A stretch of DNA of 64,000 nucleotides from Pseudarthrobacter oxydans (GTDB taxonomy: Bacteria; Actinomycetota; Actinomycetes; Actinomycetales; Micrococcaceae). The stretch spans positions 248,001 to 312,000 of the forward strand of contig NZ_JAUSSN010000001.1 of NCBI RefSeq assembly GCF_030812335.1, read 5' to 3'. Below, one piece after another: positions 1 to 7,448 of the stretch. The notes beneath the pieces are model-generated. The model was not told the origin of the DNA, did not search any database, and saw only the letters and a list, made by a program, of their open reading frames with translations. A program made the translations under genes and the position numbers. Position 1 is the first letter of the stretch. Every line of letters starts with the position of its first letter.

Positions 1-495
1 GGCACTTCTCCGGAGGCGCTGCTGGGTGATCTGCTGGCGGTGGCCGGAGGAGCCCTGGCCGGTGTCTACACGCTCGCCGGAGGCAAGGCACGCCAGACCA
101 TGGGGACCGGCGTCTACACGACCCTGTGCTACGGGATGTGCGCAGCGGTGGTGGCCGTGCTGGCCCTGTTCACGCAGCAGCCACTGGCAGGGTTCGAAGC
201 CGCCGGTTGGATTGGCATCCTGGCGATCACGGTCTGCGCCCAGTTGATCGGTCACACCGCATTCAATCACCTGCTCGCCACCATGAGTCCGCTGCTGGTG
301 TCCATGATCATCCTGCTGGAGATTCCGGGGGCGGCGCTGCTCGCTGCCGCGTTCCTGTCCGAGACCCTGCCGGCCGGGACCTACGCCGGCCTGGCAATGA
401 TCCTCGTGGGGCTCGCCGTCGTCGTCCTGGGGCAGCGCAGCTCACGCGCCGTCCGGCGCACGGCTGAAGGGCTGGCGGAGCTGGGGACGGACTGA
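1..495 (+). CDS. EamA/DMT-family permease, C-terminal part
   Basis: The reading frame is open from the first base and stops at 493-495, so the gene begins outside the window. The roughly 160 visible residues hold about five hydrophobic segments (for example around TLCYGMCAAVVAVLAL, IGILAITVCAQLIG, LLVSMIILLEIPGAALLAA and YAGLAMILVGLAVVVLG). The HTAFNHLLATMSPLL...EIPGAALLAA pattern is typical of the second EamA repeat of drug/metabolite transporters. An integral inner-membrane exporter is likely; the substrate cannot be read from sequence. A basic tail (SSRAVRRTAEG) ends the protein, as the positive-inside rule would predict for a cytoplasmic terminus. A 19-bp direct repeat overlaps the stop. 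Confidence 0.85.
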   Translation, partial: GTSPEALLGDLLAVAGGALAGVYTLAGGKARQTMGTGVYTTLCYGMCAAVVAVLALFTQQPLAGFEAAGWIGILAITVCAQLIGHTAFNHLLATMSPLLVSMIILLEIPGAALLAAAFLSETLPAGTYAGLAMILVGLAVVVLGQRSSRAVRRTAEGLAELGTD

Positions 496-528
496 CGAGG
501 CTTGCGGTGCTGGGGACGGACTGACGAG
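481..528. repeat. 19-bp direct repeat across the permease stop
   Basis: The 19-mer starting ctggggacggactg occurs at 481-499 and again at 510-528, 29 bp apart. The first copy contains the permease stop codon. It looks like a small local duplication; no function is implied. Confidence 0.6.
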
Positions 529-553
529 ACGCGCGGCGCCGCAGGGGCGTGTG

Positions 554-1429
554 CTACTGGCCGCCGCGGCGGGCAGGCTGGGCCGTGTTGACCGTATGGA
601 TCGCACGCAGCAGCTTCGCCGGGAAATACACCGAGAAGAAGACCACCATGGGGGCCTTGAGCGCCATCTTCTTGACGTTGTGGGCCTTGTACGTGCGGTC
701 GAAACGCGTCACGTAGTAGCGGTAGTCGCGGGGAGAGTCTTCCAGCCGGCGTGCGGACATGCCGGAGACCATCTGCGGCCAGTACTGGATCCGGAGGTCA
801 TGGTCGGCCAGATGCAGGGACAAATCAATGTCCTCGTGCATCTCGTCCTTCTCATCCCGGCACGCCTCGTCCCGGATGATCTCCCACGCGGAGCGGCGGA
901 GGGCCATATTGGAGCCAAAGAGAAAGTGATACTGGTGCTTGGCAAGCTTGAGCATCAGCTGGCGCATCCTATCGTCAGCCTTGAGACCGAAGCGACGCAT
1001 AGGCATGTCGTAGTAAACCACCGGGCCGGTCGCGGCGTGGACGGATTTGTCCCGGAAGGCTAACTGCACCTGTTCAACCCAGTCGGGCTCCAGCACGGAA
1101 TCGGCATCGATCCGGCCCAGAATGTCACCCGTGGCATGGTCGAGCCCGAAATTTCGGGTCGGGATCAGGCCCTGGTCGCGGTCCTGGCTGAGCAGGATGA
1201 TGGGGCTCTCCGGGTATTCCAACTGCATCTGCCGGACGATGTCGGCCGTGCGGTCCTTGGACATGTTGTCAACGACGATGATCTCGTGCGCCGGGACTGA
1301 CTGGTACACGGCGGCAATGAGGCACTGCCGGATGACGCTTTCCTCGTTGTATGCCGGGATGACGATAGACACAGCCGGCGTGTGCACAGCATCGTGTAAG
1401 GCATCCTCAGAGGATTTTTCGGGTGACAT
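554..1429 (-). CDS. Glycosyltransferase family 2
   Basis: The 291-residue protein has a GT-A fold. Near the N terminus VSIVIPAYNEES is the nucleotide-sugar-binding start of GT2 enzymes. GRIDADSVLEPDW carries the DxD metal site around residue 115. EDIDLSLHLADHD (about 195-210) is the ED motif that usually holds the catalytic base. A C-terminal hydrophobic stretch (MVVFFSVYFPAKLLRAI) may sit at the membrane. Donor and acceptor are unknown; cell-wall or exopolysaccharide synthesis is the usual role. It is a single-gene unit with no carbohydrate neighbours. The start is the first ATG of the frame, ahead of the SIVIPAYNEE motif. Confidence 0.88.
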   Translation of the reverse strand: MSPEKSSEDALHDAVHTPAVSIVIPAYNEESVIRQCLIAAVYQSVPAHEIIVVDNMSKDRTADIVRQMQLEYPESPIILLSQDRDQGLIPTRNFGLDHATGDILGRIDADSVLEPDWVEQVQLAFRDKSVHAATGPVVYYDMPMRRFGLKADDRMRQLMLKLAKHQYHFLFGSNMALRRSAWEIIRDEACRDEKDEMHEDIDLSLHLADHDLRIQYWPQMVSGMSARRLEDSPRDYRYYVTRFDRTYKAHNVKKMALKAPMVVFFSVYFPAKLLRAIHTVNTAQPARRGGQ

Positions 1430-1516
1430 CCCCCCAAATTTAGCACCAACGCGGTTTTTCCCGCCCGGCGCCGGGCAGTGCCCCGGCTACGAACTGGTAA
1501 ACATCGGGCGCAAATA

Positions 1517-1553
1517 AGGGAGGGATCCCGCCTCTGTGGCGGAATCCCTCCCT
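1517..1553. terminator. Hairpin between convergent/tandem minus-strand genes
   Basis: A 16-bp stem (1517-1532 with 1538-1553, one mismatch) closes a 5-nt loop (tctgt). It lies about 35 bp past the stop of the 1587-2600 gene on the minus strand and upstream of the glycosyltransferase, so it most likely terminates the former. There is no long U-tract. Confidence 0.75.
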
Positions 1554-1586
1554 CAACGACTGCCCGCAGGCGGCCCGCCGTCTGTC

Positions 1587-2600
1587 TTAGCTGCCGGTGG
1601 TCTTGTCGGTGCCGTTGTTGCGGCTCGCAGCGATGTTCCGGACGGCGGTCTTCGCATCGGTGGCGACCTTGGCGGAAGCATCCTTGATGTCCTCGGCGGC
1701 GTCCTGGACCGAGTCCTTGATGTCCTCGGCGGCGTCCTGGGCTGCGTGCTTGGCCTTGTCAGCTGCGTCGTCGGCGGACTCGGCAACGTCAGCCGAAGCG
1801 GCAGCGGCGGTGTCAGCGGCGGCAACCGTGGCGGCGCCAGCCTGGCCGGCGGATTCCTTGACGGATTCCCGGACGTCGTTGACGGTGGTGGCCGGAACCG
1901 GTGCCGGTGTGACCGGGGCGGGTGTCTTCCAGGGATCCTCGACCGGCTTGGAAGCCCGCCACGCGGCAACTCCGGCGGCAACTGCCGCGGCGATGATACC
2001 GAAAATCAGCAGCCCGCGGTGCTTGGGCTTCTGCTTCTTGACCAGCTCACCGCTCACGGCCTTGCTCGCCTTGTTCGCGGCGACCTTGGCGTGGCGCTTC
2101 GCGGACTTCGCCTGCTCCTGGACGGAGTGGATGATCCCCGCTTCGCCGAGCCGCTGGGCAACCGCATCCACATGGCCCGGGGCGCTCTGGAGTGTGCGGT
2201 GCACGGCGTCGGAGGCGTGGCCGATCTGGTCCGAAAGCTTCGGCAGGTACTCCACGACCACCCGGTCGCGCGCGTTGGCGATCACCGGTGTCGCCTTGTC
2301 CAGCGCCTCGTGCAGGCGGGGGGTGGCGCCCTCAACGGCGTCGTTGATCTTGGGTGCGAGGTGTGCGAGTCCGTCCTGGAGACGCGGGGTTACCGTCGCA
2401 ACGCCGTCGGCGAGATTGTAGGCCGCCGACTTGAGCCCCTCCTGGATCTTGGGAGAAGCGGTATCCAGGCCCTGCTGCAGGCGCGGGACGGCCCAGTTGA
2501 CGGCTGCTTCAACCCGCGGGGTTGCCCAGTCCTTGGCGGTCTCTACTCCGGTGCTGACTGAATGCTCCAGCTCACGGGCAATACGATCCGTTTTCTTCAC
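1587..2600 (-). CDS. Repeat-rich single-pass membrane protein, function unknown
   Basis: The protein has 337 residues and I do not recognise a named family. Residues about 20-120 are built of degenerate 11-residue units with a [A/V/S]-[T/V/S]-P-[R/K]-[L/I/V] core (ATPRVEAA, AVPRLQQGL, ASPKIQEGL, VTPRLQDGL, LAPKI, ATPRLHEAL, ATPVI), which look like amphipathic helices. One transmembrane helix follows at about 200-220 (LLIFGIIAAAVAAGVAAW). The C-terminal 110 residues are Ala/Asp/Lys-rich with two near-identical DAAEDIKDS blocks, LEA- or apolipoprotein-like. The N terminus is probably cytoplasmic. It is monocistronic and divergent from ppiA, with a hairpin terminator behind it. A membrane- or envelope-associated structural role is only inference. 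Confidence 0.75.
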   Translation of the reverse strand: MKKTDRIARELEHSVSTGVETAKDWATPRVEAAVNWAVPRLQQGLDTASPKIQEGLKSAAYNLADGVATVTPRLQDGLAHLAPKINDAVEGATPRLHEALDKATPVIANARDRVVVEYLPKLSDQIGHASDAVHRTLQSAPGHVDAVAQRLGEAGIIHSVQEQAKSAKRHAKVAANKASKAVSGELVKKQKPKHRGLLIFGIIAAAVAAGVAAWRASKPVEDPWKTPAPVTPAPVPATTVNDVRESVKESAGQAGAATVAAADTAAAASADVAESADDAADKAKHAAQDAAEDIKDSVQDAAEDIKDASAKVATDAKTAVRNIAASRNNGTDKTTGS

Positions 2601-2755
2601 AACTACCTCCCGATTAATGTGACGATTCTGCTGTTAGCCTACGTGGCCCAGACCTCACCGGCTATTCTTCAGGCCGATTATGGGCGGATTTCACCGAGCG
2701 CGGAACTGGCGGACCGGCCCTATGTGCAGGGGCCTGTCGTGGAAGAATAGGGCCT

Positions 2756-3301
2756 ATGACTGCCATCGCAACTGCAAAAGCAACCATTCACACGAGCATG
2801 GGCGACATTGTCGTCAATCTCTTCGGCAACCACGCCCCCAAGACCGTCGAGAACTTCGTCGGACTGGCGACGGGCGAGAAGGCCTGGACCCACCCGGAGT
2901 CCGGGGAGGACAAGACCGGGACGCCGCTCTATGACGGCACCATCTTCCACCGCATCATCAAGGACTTCATGATCCAGGCGGGCGATCCCCTCGGCCGTGG
3001 CGTGGGCGGACCGGGCTACAAGTTCGACGATGAAATTCACCCCGAGCTGACCTTCAACGAGCCCTACAAGCTGGCCATGGCTAACGCCGGCATCCAGATG
3101 GGCCGCGGCACCAACGGCTCGCAGTTCTTCATCACTACCATCCCCACCGGCTGGCTGCAGGGCAAGCACAGTATCTTCGGCGAGGTGGCAGACGATGAGT
3201 CCAAAAAGGTTGTTGACGCCATCGAGGGTGTCCGCACCGGAACGGGCGACCGCCCGGTCGAAGACGTCACCATCAACAGCATTGACGTAGAAAAGCTCTA
3301 A
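2756..3301 (+). CDS. ppiA: Peptidyl-prolyl cis-trans isomerase, cyclophilin type
   Basis: This 181-residue cytoplasmic cyclophilin catalyses cis-trans isomerisation of prolyl bonds. Family motifs are in order: FHRIIKDFMIQAGDP (catalytic Arg in FHR), GTNGSQFFIT and the LQGKHSIFGEV loop that carries the Trp/His of the active-site wall. A 10-residue insertion EKAWTHPESGEDKTGTPLY after the first helix is typical of the actinobacterial PpiA type. No good ribosome-binding site precedes the ATG, and AT-rich bases lie just upstream, so leaderless translation is possible. It is followed 9 bp later by the rhomboid gene, the usual order near oriC in this group. Confidence 0.97.
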   Translation: MTAIATAKATIHTSMGDIVVNLFGNHAPKTVENFVGLATGEKAWTHPESGEDKTGTPLYDGTIFHRIIKDFMIQAGDPLGRGVGGPGYKFDDEIHPELTFNEPYKLAMANAGIQMGRGTNGSQFFITTIPTGWLQGKHSIFGEVADDESKKVVDAIEGVRTGTGDRPVEDVTINSIDVEKL

Positions 3302-3310
3302 ACCCAGCGC

Positions 3311-4192
3311 ATGAGCTACGGAATTCCGGCGGCAGAGCCGTCCGCGCAGATCCCGGTGTGCCCCCGGCACCCGGACCGGCCCGCCTATGTGCGCTGCCAG
3401 CGTTGCGGGCGCCCTGCGTGCCCCGACTGCCAGCGGGCGGCCGCCGTCGGATTCCAATGCGTTGACTGCGTCAACGAAACAAAACGTACGACGCCGGCGG
3501 TCAAGACCGTCTACGGCGGCGCCGTGACCACCGGAAAACCCGTGGTTACGCTGTCCCTCATCAGTCTGTGTTCCCTGGTCTTTGTGCTCCAGTGGCTGGT
3601 CCCCAACGACGGGATCTACCGGAACCTGGCGTTCGCCACTGTCTATGCCAGCCCGGAGTACGGGGTCTTCGAGCCCTGGCGAATGGTGACCTCCGCTTTC
3701 CTGCATTCCCAAGGCTTCATCCTTCACATCGTGCTCAATATGTACATGCTGTGGGTGTTTGGCCAGGCGCTCGAGCCTCTCCTGGGACGAATCCGCTTCC
3801 TGGCGGTGTATTTGCTATCCGCTTTTGGCGGATCGGTCGGCTATCTCCTGCTGACGCCGGAGTACGTCCCGGGCCAGCCGCTGAGCGGCGTGGTCGGCGC
3901 TTCAGGCGCCATCTTCGGGCTTTTCGGCGCCATGCTGGTCGTCCAACGCCGCCGCGGGGGCGACACCAGGCAACTCTGGGTGCTGATCCTTATTAACGGC
4001 GCCATCGGCTTTTTGGTCCCCTCGATCGCCTGGCAGGCCCACCTGGGCGGGGCAGTCACAGGCGCCCTCTGCGCGGCCGTCCTGGCGTACACGCCCCGCG
4101 GCCCGCGTCAGGGACTGCTGCAGGCCGGCGGTCTGCTCTTGGTCCTTGCCGTGCTGATCGCAGTCTCCGCCCTCCGCGTCGCCGTCGCCTGA
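3311..4192 (+). CDS. Rhomboid-family intramembrane serine protease with N-terminal zinc-binding domain
   Basis: The 293-residue protein starts with a Cys/His-rich module (CPRHPDRPAYVRCQRCGRPAC and DC..DCV, about residues 14-58), a B-box-like zinc finger seen in actinobacterial rhomboids. Six to seven membrane segments follow. The catalytic pair is visible: Ser in GASGAIFGLFGA (about residue 199) and His in WQAHLGGAVTGAL (about 244). The oxyanion-side HIVLNMYMLWVFG motif has the conserved His and Asn. It cleaves membrane-embedded substrates; the substrate is unknown. It probably forms an operon with ppiA. Downstream lies a long non-coding stretch starting with 15-bp repeats. Confidence 0.95.
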   Translation: MSYGIPAAEPSAQIPVCPRHPDRPAYVRCQRCGRPACPDCQRAAAVGFQCVDCVNETKRTTPAVKTVYGGAVTTGKPVVTLSLISLCSLVFVLQWLVPNDGIYRNLAFATVYASPEYGVFEPWRMVTSAFLHSQGFILHIVLNMYMLWVFGQALEPLLGRIRFLAVYLLSAFGGSVGYLLLTPEYVPGQPLSGVVGASGAIFGLFGAMLVVQRRRGGDTRQLWVLILINGAIGFLVPSIAWQAHLGGAVTGALCAAVLAYTPRGPRQGLLQAGGLLLVLAVLIAVSALRVAVA

Positions 4193-4233
4193 CCCCGCGG
4201 GGCCGTCCCCTGCCGCGTCACGCATGACCGCCC

Positions 4234-4384
4234 GTCCAAGGGTCTTCCGCGCTGGGTGATCCCGCCCTGCGCCCTCCCGTCCAGGGGTCTTCCGCGCTGG
4301 GTGATCCCGCCCTGCGCCCTCCCGTCCAGGGGTCTTCCGTCCGGGGGTCTTCCGTCCCGGGTCATCCCGTCCACGGTTCTCCCC
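4234..4384. repeat. 15-bp/45-bp tandem minisatellite
   Basis: Units of 15 bp related to gtccaggggtcttcc are arrayed head to tail. Two nearly identical 45-bp units (4234-4278 and 4279-4323) are each made of three diverged 15-mers; further 15-mers start at 4324, 4339, 4354 and 4369. The array begins about 40 bp past the rhomboid stop. No coding frame across it looks real. Confidence 0.85.
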
Positions 4385-4671
4385 TTCCTGATCCTTGCCG
4401 TGCGCGCTGTGGCCGCCCGCTGCGGCGCCACGTCGGCACTGCCACCTGATCGGCGGCGCAAAGGCAGCGTCGTGCCCGGACGCTCGAGTGTTGTGGCCCG
4501 CGGTGGCGTCCCTGACGTGCGTCCTGCCCTCCGCCGACGCTCCAGCCCAGTTACTCGGTGCTTCAGCATGCCCCCGCTTCCTGGAACCCCGGATTTCCGC
4601 GGCCGCGGCGAGGTGAAGGCGAAAGCAACTGGGCGGGAGCGTCAAACCGGCGCCGGTCCACGGAGCCCATC

Positions 4672-4743
4672 GGGAAGACTGGGAACTCCGGAAAATCTGG
4701 AAAGCCGTGGAACTCTAGGAAGCCTGGGAAGTCCGGGTCTTCT
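4672..4743. repeat. Degenerate 9-bp tandem repeat
   Basis: About eight consecutive 9-mers of the form gggaagact / gggaactcc / ggaaaatct / aggaagcct follow one another between the 15-bp minisatellite and the DnaA-box cluster. It is a purine-rich low-complexity tract on the plus strand. Confidence 0.6.
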
Positions 4744-4876
4744 GGACTGGGCGTCGGACGTTGCCCGCATCTTGTTCCCGTTTTCCACAGCGCGCTGTGT
4801 CCTGCCCTCCCTCCTTGCGCCGTCCCCGCCTCCCCCCGGTGCCCAAAGGATGGGCCGCACATGTCCCGGCGGAGAG

Positions 4877-4928
4877 TTATCCACAGGGGTTATCCACACT
4901 GTTGGTAACTTACACGCCTGTAGTTCAT
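4877..4928 (+). repeat. DnaA-box repeat unit, copy A
   Basis: Two perfect boxes are followed by actgttggtaact and a cctgtagttcat tail. The same layout recurs at 5404-5453 (copy C, strongly similar over about 50 bp) and, more loosely, at 5155-5187 (copy B, boxes reading TTATTCACA). Repetition of the flanks as well as the boxes shows that the unit, not only the 9-mer, was duplicated or selected. Confidence 0.7.
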
Positions 4929-5154
4929 GTCGGTCCCCCGGATCTGAGGGCCACACCGGGCGATTCCGGAATGGGTCGCCGTGGGATCTCCACAATTGTG
5001 GATAACTCCTGTGGGCGGCCCTGTGGTTAAGTGGACAACTCCGGCCGGGAGGCAAATCCCGTTTATCGGAGGTCGATGGCAGGGCGGATCGCGCAGCGGG
5101 GTTCCACCAACGAACACCGGGCCGGCTCCAGGATCAAATCTTATTTCAACAGAG

Positions 5155-5187
5155 TTATTCACAGGATTATTCACAGTGTTAATAACC
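5155..5187 (+). repeat. DnaA-box repeat unit, copy B
   Basis: Two TTATTCACA boxes 3 bp apart are followed by gtgttaataacc, matching the box-box-tgttNNtaac layout of copies A and C. Its ttaataac core is one of the more AT-rich spots of the cluster. Confidence 0.55.
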
Positions 5188-5403
5188 CGCCGGGTGAAGT
5201 TTCCCCGGACGAATTGGCGCCACGTGGGGTGGAACTACCGGAAATCCCCCGTCTCAACTTCGTTATCCCCAGCTGTGGATAACTTGTGGGTACTGGGGAG
5301 TTGTCAAGTGGATAACTTTTCGTCGGCGCATGGCGGGGCGCCGGAAACCGCAGTGGCGCCACCGCGGGGGTGCCATCCCGCCGACCGGGGCCACGCGGCG
5401 AAC

Positions 5404-5453
5404 TTATCCACAGGGAATCCACACTGTTAATAACTCACAGCTGTGTAATTCAT
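5404..5453 (+). repeat. DnaA-box repeat unit, copy C
   Basis: A perfect TTATCCACA box is followed by a degenerate box (GAATCCACA), then actgttaataact and a ctgtgtaattcat tail that parallels copy A. It is 2 bp shorter between the two boxes than copy A. Confidence 0.7.
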
Positions 5454-5586
5454 TGGGGAATGTCCTCCGGAAGTGCCGTGTGAGGGCCACAGTGCACGGG
5501 CAAGGCCATGCGCGGGGCGGAACTGGGCCAAAAGTTATCAACATTGTGGATAACTTTGACCGGAGTTGTGCACACCGGTACGGGGT

Positions 5587-6201
5587 CTAGCGCGGCCAGA
5601 TACCGGAGGTCCCGCGGCGGTGGCTGTCCAGCAGATGGGTGTCGATCATGCCGATGGCTTCCATCAGGGCGTACATCGTGGTGGGTCCGACGAACGCGAA
5701 ACCCCGTTTCCGCAGTGCCTTGGACAGCGCAATCGACTCAGCCGAGGTGGTGGGGATTTCCTCGTGGGACCTCGGCTGGGGAGTGGAATCCGGCTGGAAG
5801 GACCAGACGAAATCAACCAGCCCGCCGTCGTCCCGCAGAGCAATAGTGGCCTGGGCGTTGGTGATGGCGGCCCTGATCTTCAGCCGGTTGCGGACGATCC
5901 CGGCGTCGAGGAGGAGACGCTCAACATCAGCAGCTGTAAACGCGGCCACCGTCTCGGGATGGAAGTCGTGAAAGGCCGCCCGGAATGCCGGCCGTTTCCG
6001 CAAAATGGTGGCCCAGGAGAGTCCGGCCTGGAAGCCCTCGAGGCTGATGCGCTCGTACAAGCCCTGCTCGTCGCGCACCGGAAGCCCCCACTCGGTGTCG
6101 TAGTACTCGCGCAGCAACGGATCCACGGCCGCCCAAGGGGGCCGGGCCAGGCCGTCGTCGCCGATTACCGGGCCGGTTGTTGCCTGTGTTGCCGGGACCA
6201 T
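5587..6201 (-). CDS. tag: DNA-3-methyladenine glycosylase I
   Basis: The 204-residue protein excises 3-methyladenine from alkylated DNA in base-excision repair. Tag-family motifs are clear: YYDTEWGLPV near the N terminus, GFQAGLSWATILRKRPAFRAAF (about 57-78, with the conserved Trp) and KRGFAFVGPTTMYALMEAIG (about 166-184). The zinc-snap ligands of E. coli Tag (Cys and His at the N terminus, His and Cys at the C terminus) appear to be replaced: RPPWA, YYDTEWG and DTHLLDSHRRG contain no Cys. A good AAGGAG site lies 6 bases before the ATG. It reads toward the DnaA-box region, whose last boxes are within 40 bp of its stop. Confidence 0.93.
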   Translation of the reverse strand: MVPATQATTGPVIGDDGLARPPWAAVDPLLREYYDTEWGLPVRDEQGLYERISLEGFQAGLSWATILRKRPAFRAAFHDFHPETVAAFTAADVERLLLDAGIVRNRLKIRAAITNAQATIALRDDGGLVDFVWSFQPDSTPQPRSHEEIPTTSAESIALSKALRKRGFAFVGPTTMYALMEAIGMIDTHLLDSHRRGTSGIWPR

Positions 6202-6271
6202 CTGGACTCCTTCGCTCGCTGTGTTCTCCGCTCCAGCATTATCGGCCCCTGCCGGGGCCCGACGTTAACGC

Positions 6272-6304
6272 GGAAGACCGGCACACAGGGTGTACCGGTC
6301 TTCC
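6272..6304 (-). terminator. Hairpin downstream of crgA
   Basis: A 10-bp perfect stem (6272-6281 with 6295-6304) lies just past the crgA stop on the minus strand and ahead of the tag gene. It should separate crgA from tag transcription. Confidence 0.7.
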
Positions 6305-6321
6305 GTCGGATGCTGCGGGGT

Positions 6322-6576
6322 TCAGGAACGCCAGCGGGTGGTCATCAGGAAGCCGATGATGGCGATGCCGAAGCCGGCGATGATGTTCCCGGATCCCCAG
6401 GCAGCAACCGGGAGTGCGCCTTCGCTGATGTAGAAGGTAATGATCCACAGCAGGCCGATGATCATCAGGCCGAACATCACCGGCTTGAACCAGACCGCAT
6501 TGGGCTTGTTGGCCTGCGCGGCGGACGTCTGCGGCGTTTCGTGGGCAGTCCGTTTGCGGCGCTTTGACTCGGGCAC
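6322..6576 (-). CDS. crgA: Cell-division protein CrgA
   Basis: The 84-residue protein has the CrgA layout: a basic hydrophilic N terminus (PESKRRKRTAH), then two transmembrane helices (WFKPVMFGLMIIGLLWIITFYI and GSGNIIAGFGIAIIGFLMTTRW) joined by a short loop with the conserved LPV...WGSGN. In mycobacteria and streptomycetes CrgA binds FtsZ/FtsI-type divisome parts and peptidoglycan synthases at the septum. The GTG start at 6576 is chosen because AAGGAGG lies 4 bases upstream; a longer frame to 6642 has no such support. The neighbourhood (rhomboid on one side, pabA/pknB on the other) is the conserved one. Confidence 0.93.
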   Translation of the reverse strand: MPESKRRKRTAHETPQTSAAQANKPNAVWFKPVMFGLMIIGLLWIITFYISEGALPVAAWGSGNIIAGFGIAIIGFLMTTRWRS

Positions 6577-6790
6577 GGGTCCTCCTTGGCGGCTGGAACA
6601 GGAGCGGGACCCTGGCTTGATATCCTGCAAGGAGGAATACACCGGCGGTCAGCGCTCATGGTCATGTTGAAGTTCTTATTCGGAGCCAATTCTAGCTGTA
6701 GTTCAGGCCACGGGGATGTCCGCCGCGAACGTCCGGGATGGCACGATTCACCAGGTTCTCTGATTCAACGATTGGTTCAGCAAGGCACCC

Positions 6791-7432
6791 ATGAGTACAA
6801 CCAAGATTCTCGTCGTCGACAACTACGACAGCTTTGTCTACACCCTGGTGGGATACCTCCAGGAACTCGGCGCGGAGACCACGGTGGTCCGCAACGACGA
6901 CGTCACCTTGGCCGAGGCGTTCGACCTGGCAGAGGCACGCGACGGCGTCCTCATCTCCCCGGGCCCCGGCAACCCCGCTGGCGCGGGCGTCTGCATCGAG
7001 CTGATCAAGTGGTGCGGTAGCCACCACAAACCCATGCTGGGAGTCTGCCTGGGACACCAGGCACTGGCCGAGGCCTACGGGGGAACCGTCACGCATGCGC
7101 CGGAGCTGATGCACGGCAAGACGTCCCTCGTGGAGCACCACGGCACCAGCGTGTTCGCCGGATTGCCTTCGCCCTTCACAGCGACCCGTTACCACTCCCT
7201 CGCCGCCGTCCGCGAGAGCATCCCTGAAGTCCTGGAGATTACCGCGGAGACGGGCACCGGAGTTGTCATGGGGCTCCAGCACCGCACCGCCCCGCTCTGC
7301 GGCGTGCAGTTCCACCCGGAATCCGTGCTCACCGAAGGCGGCTACCAGATGCTCGGGAACTGGCTCGAATCCCTCGGCATGGCCGGCGCGGCCCAGCGTG
7401 CCGCATCCCTCAGCCCGCTCATCAAGCACTAG
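6791..7432 (+). CDS. pabA: Aminodeoxychorismate/anthranilate synthase glutamine amidotransferase subunit
   Basis: The 213-residue class I glutamine amidotransferase supplies ammonia to chorismate for p-aminobenzoate (folate) or anthranilate (tryptophan) synthesis. It starts ILVVDNYDSFVYTLVGYL; the nucleophile Cys is in GVCLGHQALAEAYGG (about residue 84), and the His-Glu of the triad lies in VQFHPESVLTEGG (about 176-178). The oxyanion loop SPGPGNPAGAG is intact. Orthologues beside pknB are called trpG or pabA; with no trpE/pabB here the pathway cannot be settled and the enzyme may serve both. It converges on pknB with only 16 bp between stops. Confidence 0.93.
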   Translation: MSTTKILVVDNYDSFVYTLVGYLQELGAETTVVRNDDVTLAEAFDLAEARDGVLISPGPGNPAGAGVCIELIKWCGSHHKPMLGVCLGHQALAEAYGGTVTHAPELMHGKTSLVEHHGTSVFAGLPSPFTATRYHSLAAVRESIPEVLEITAETGTGVVMGLQHRTAPLCGVQFHPESVLTEGGYQMLGNWLESLGMAGAAQRAASLSPLIKH

Positions 7433-7448
7433 GCCGACCAGAAAAAAC

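Larger units (their letters stand above)
4781..5574. other. Cluster of DnaA-box-like 9-mers in a gene-free region
   Basis: Six perfect TTATCCACA boxes are present: plus strand at 4877-4885, 4890-4898 and 5404-5412; minus strand at 4997-5005, 5274-5282 and 5545-5553. One-mismatch boxes add to them at 4781 (TTTTCCACA), 5022, 5030, 5155, 5167, 5263, 5307, 5535 and 5566. Random sequence would give about 0.005 perfect boxes in this length. The whole 4193-5586 interval has no convincing gene. Because dnaA and dnaN are not in the window, this is more likely a DnaA-titration or reactivation locus (datA/DARS/DBC-like) than oriC itself, but an origin role cannot be excluded from sequence. Confidence 0.75.

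Noticed and set aside
4234..4384. CRISPR array
   Set aside because: The units are contiguous 15-mers without unique spacers, and no cas genes are present.
4193..5586. The DnaA-box region as the chromosomal oriC itself
   Set aside because: dnaA and dnaN are not in the window and no clear AT-rich unwinding element is present; in this group the origin is expected beside dnaA. I report it as an accessory cluster.
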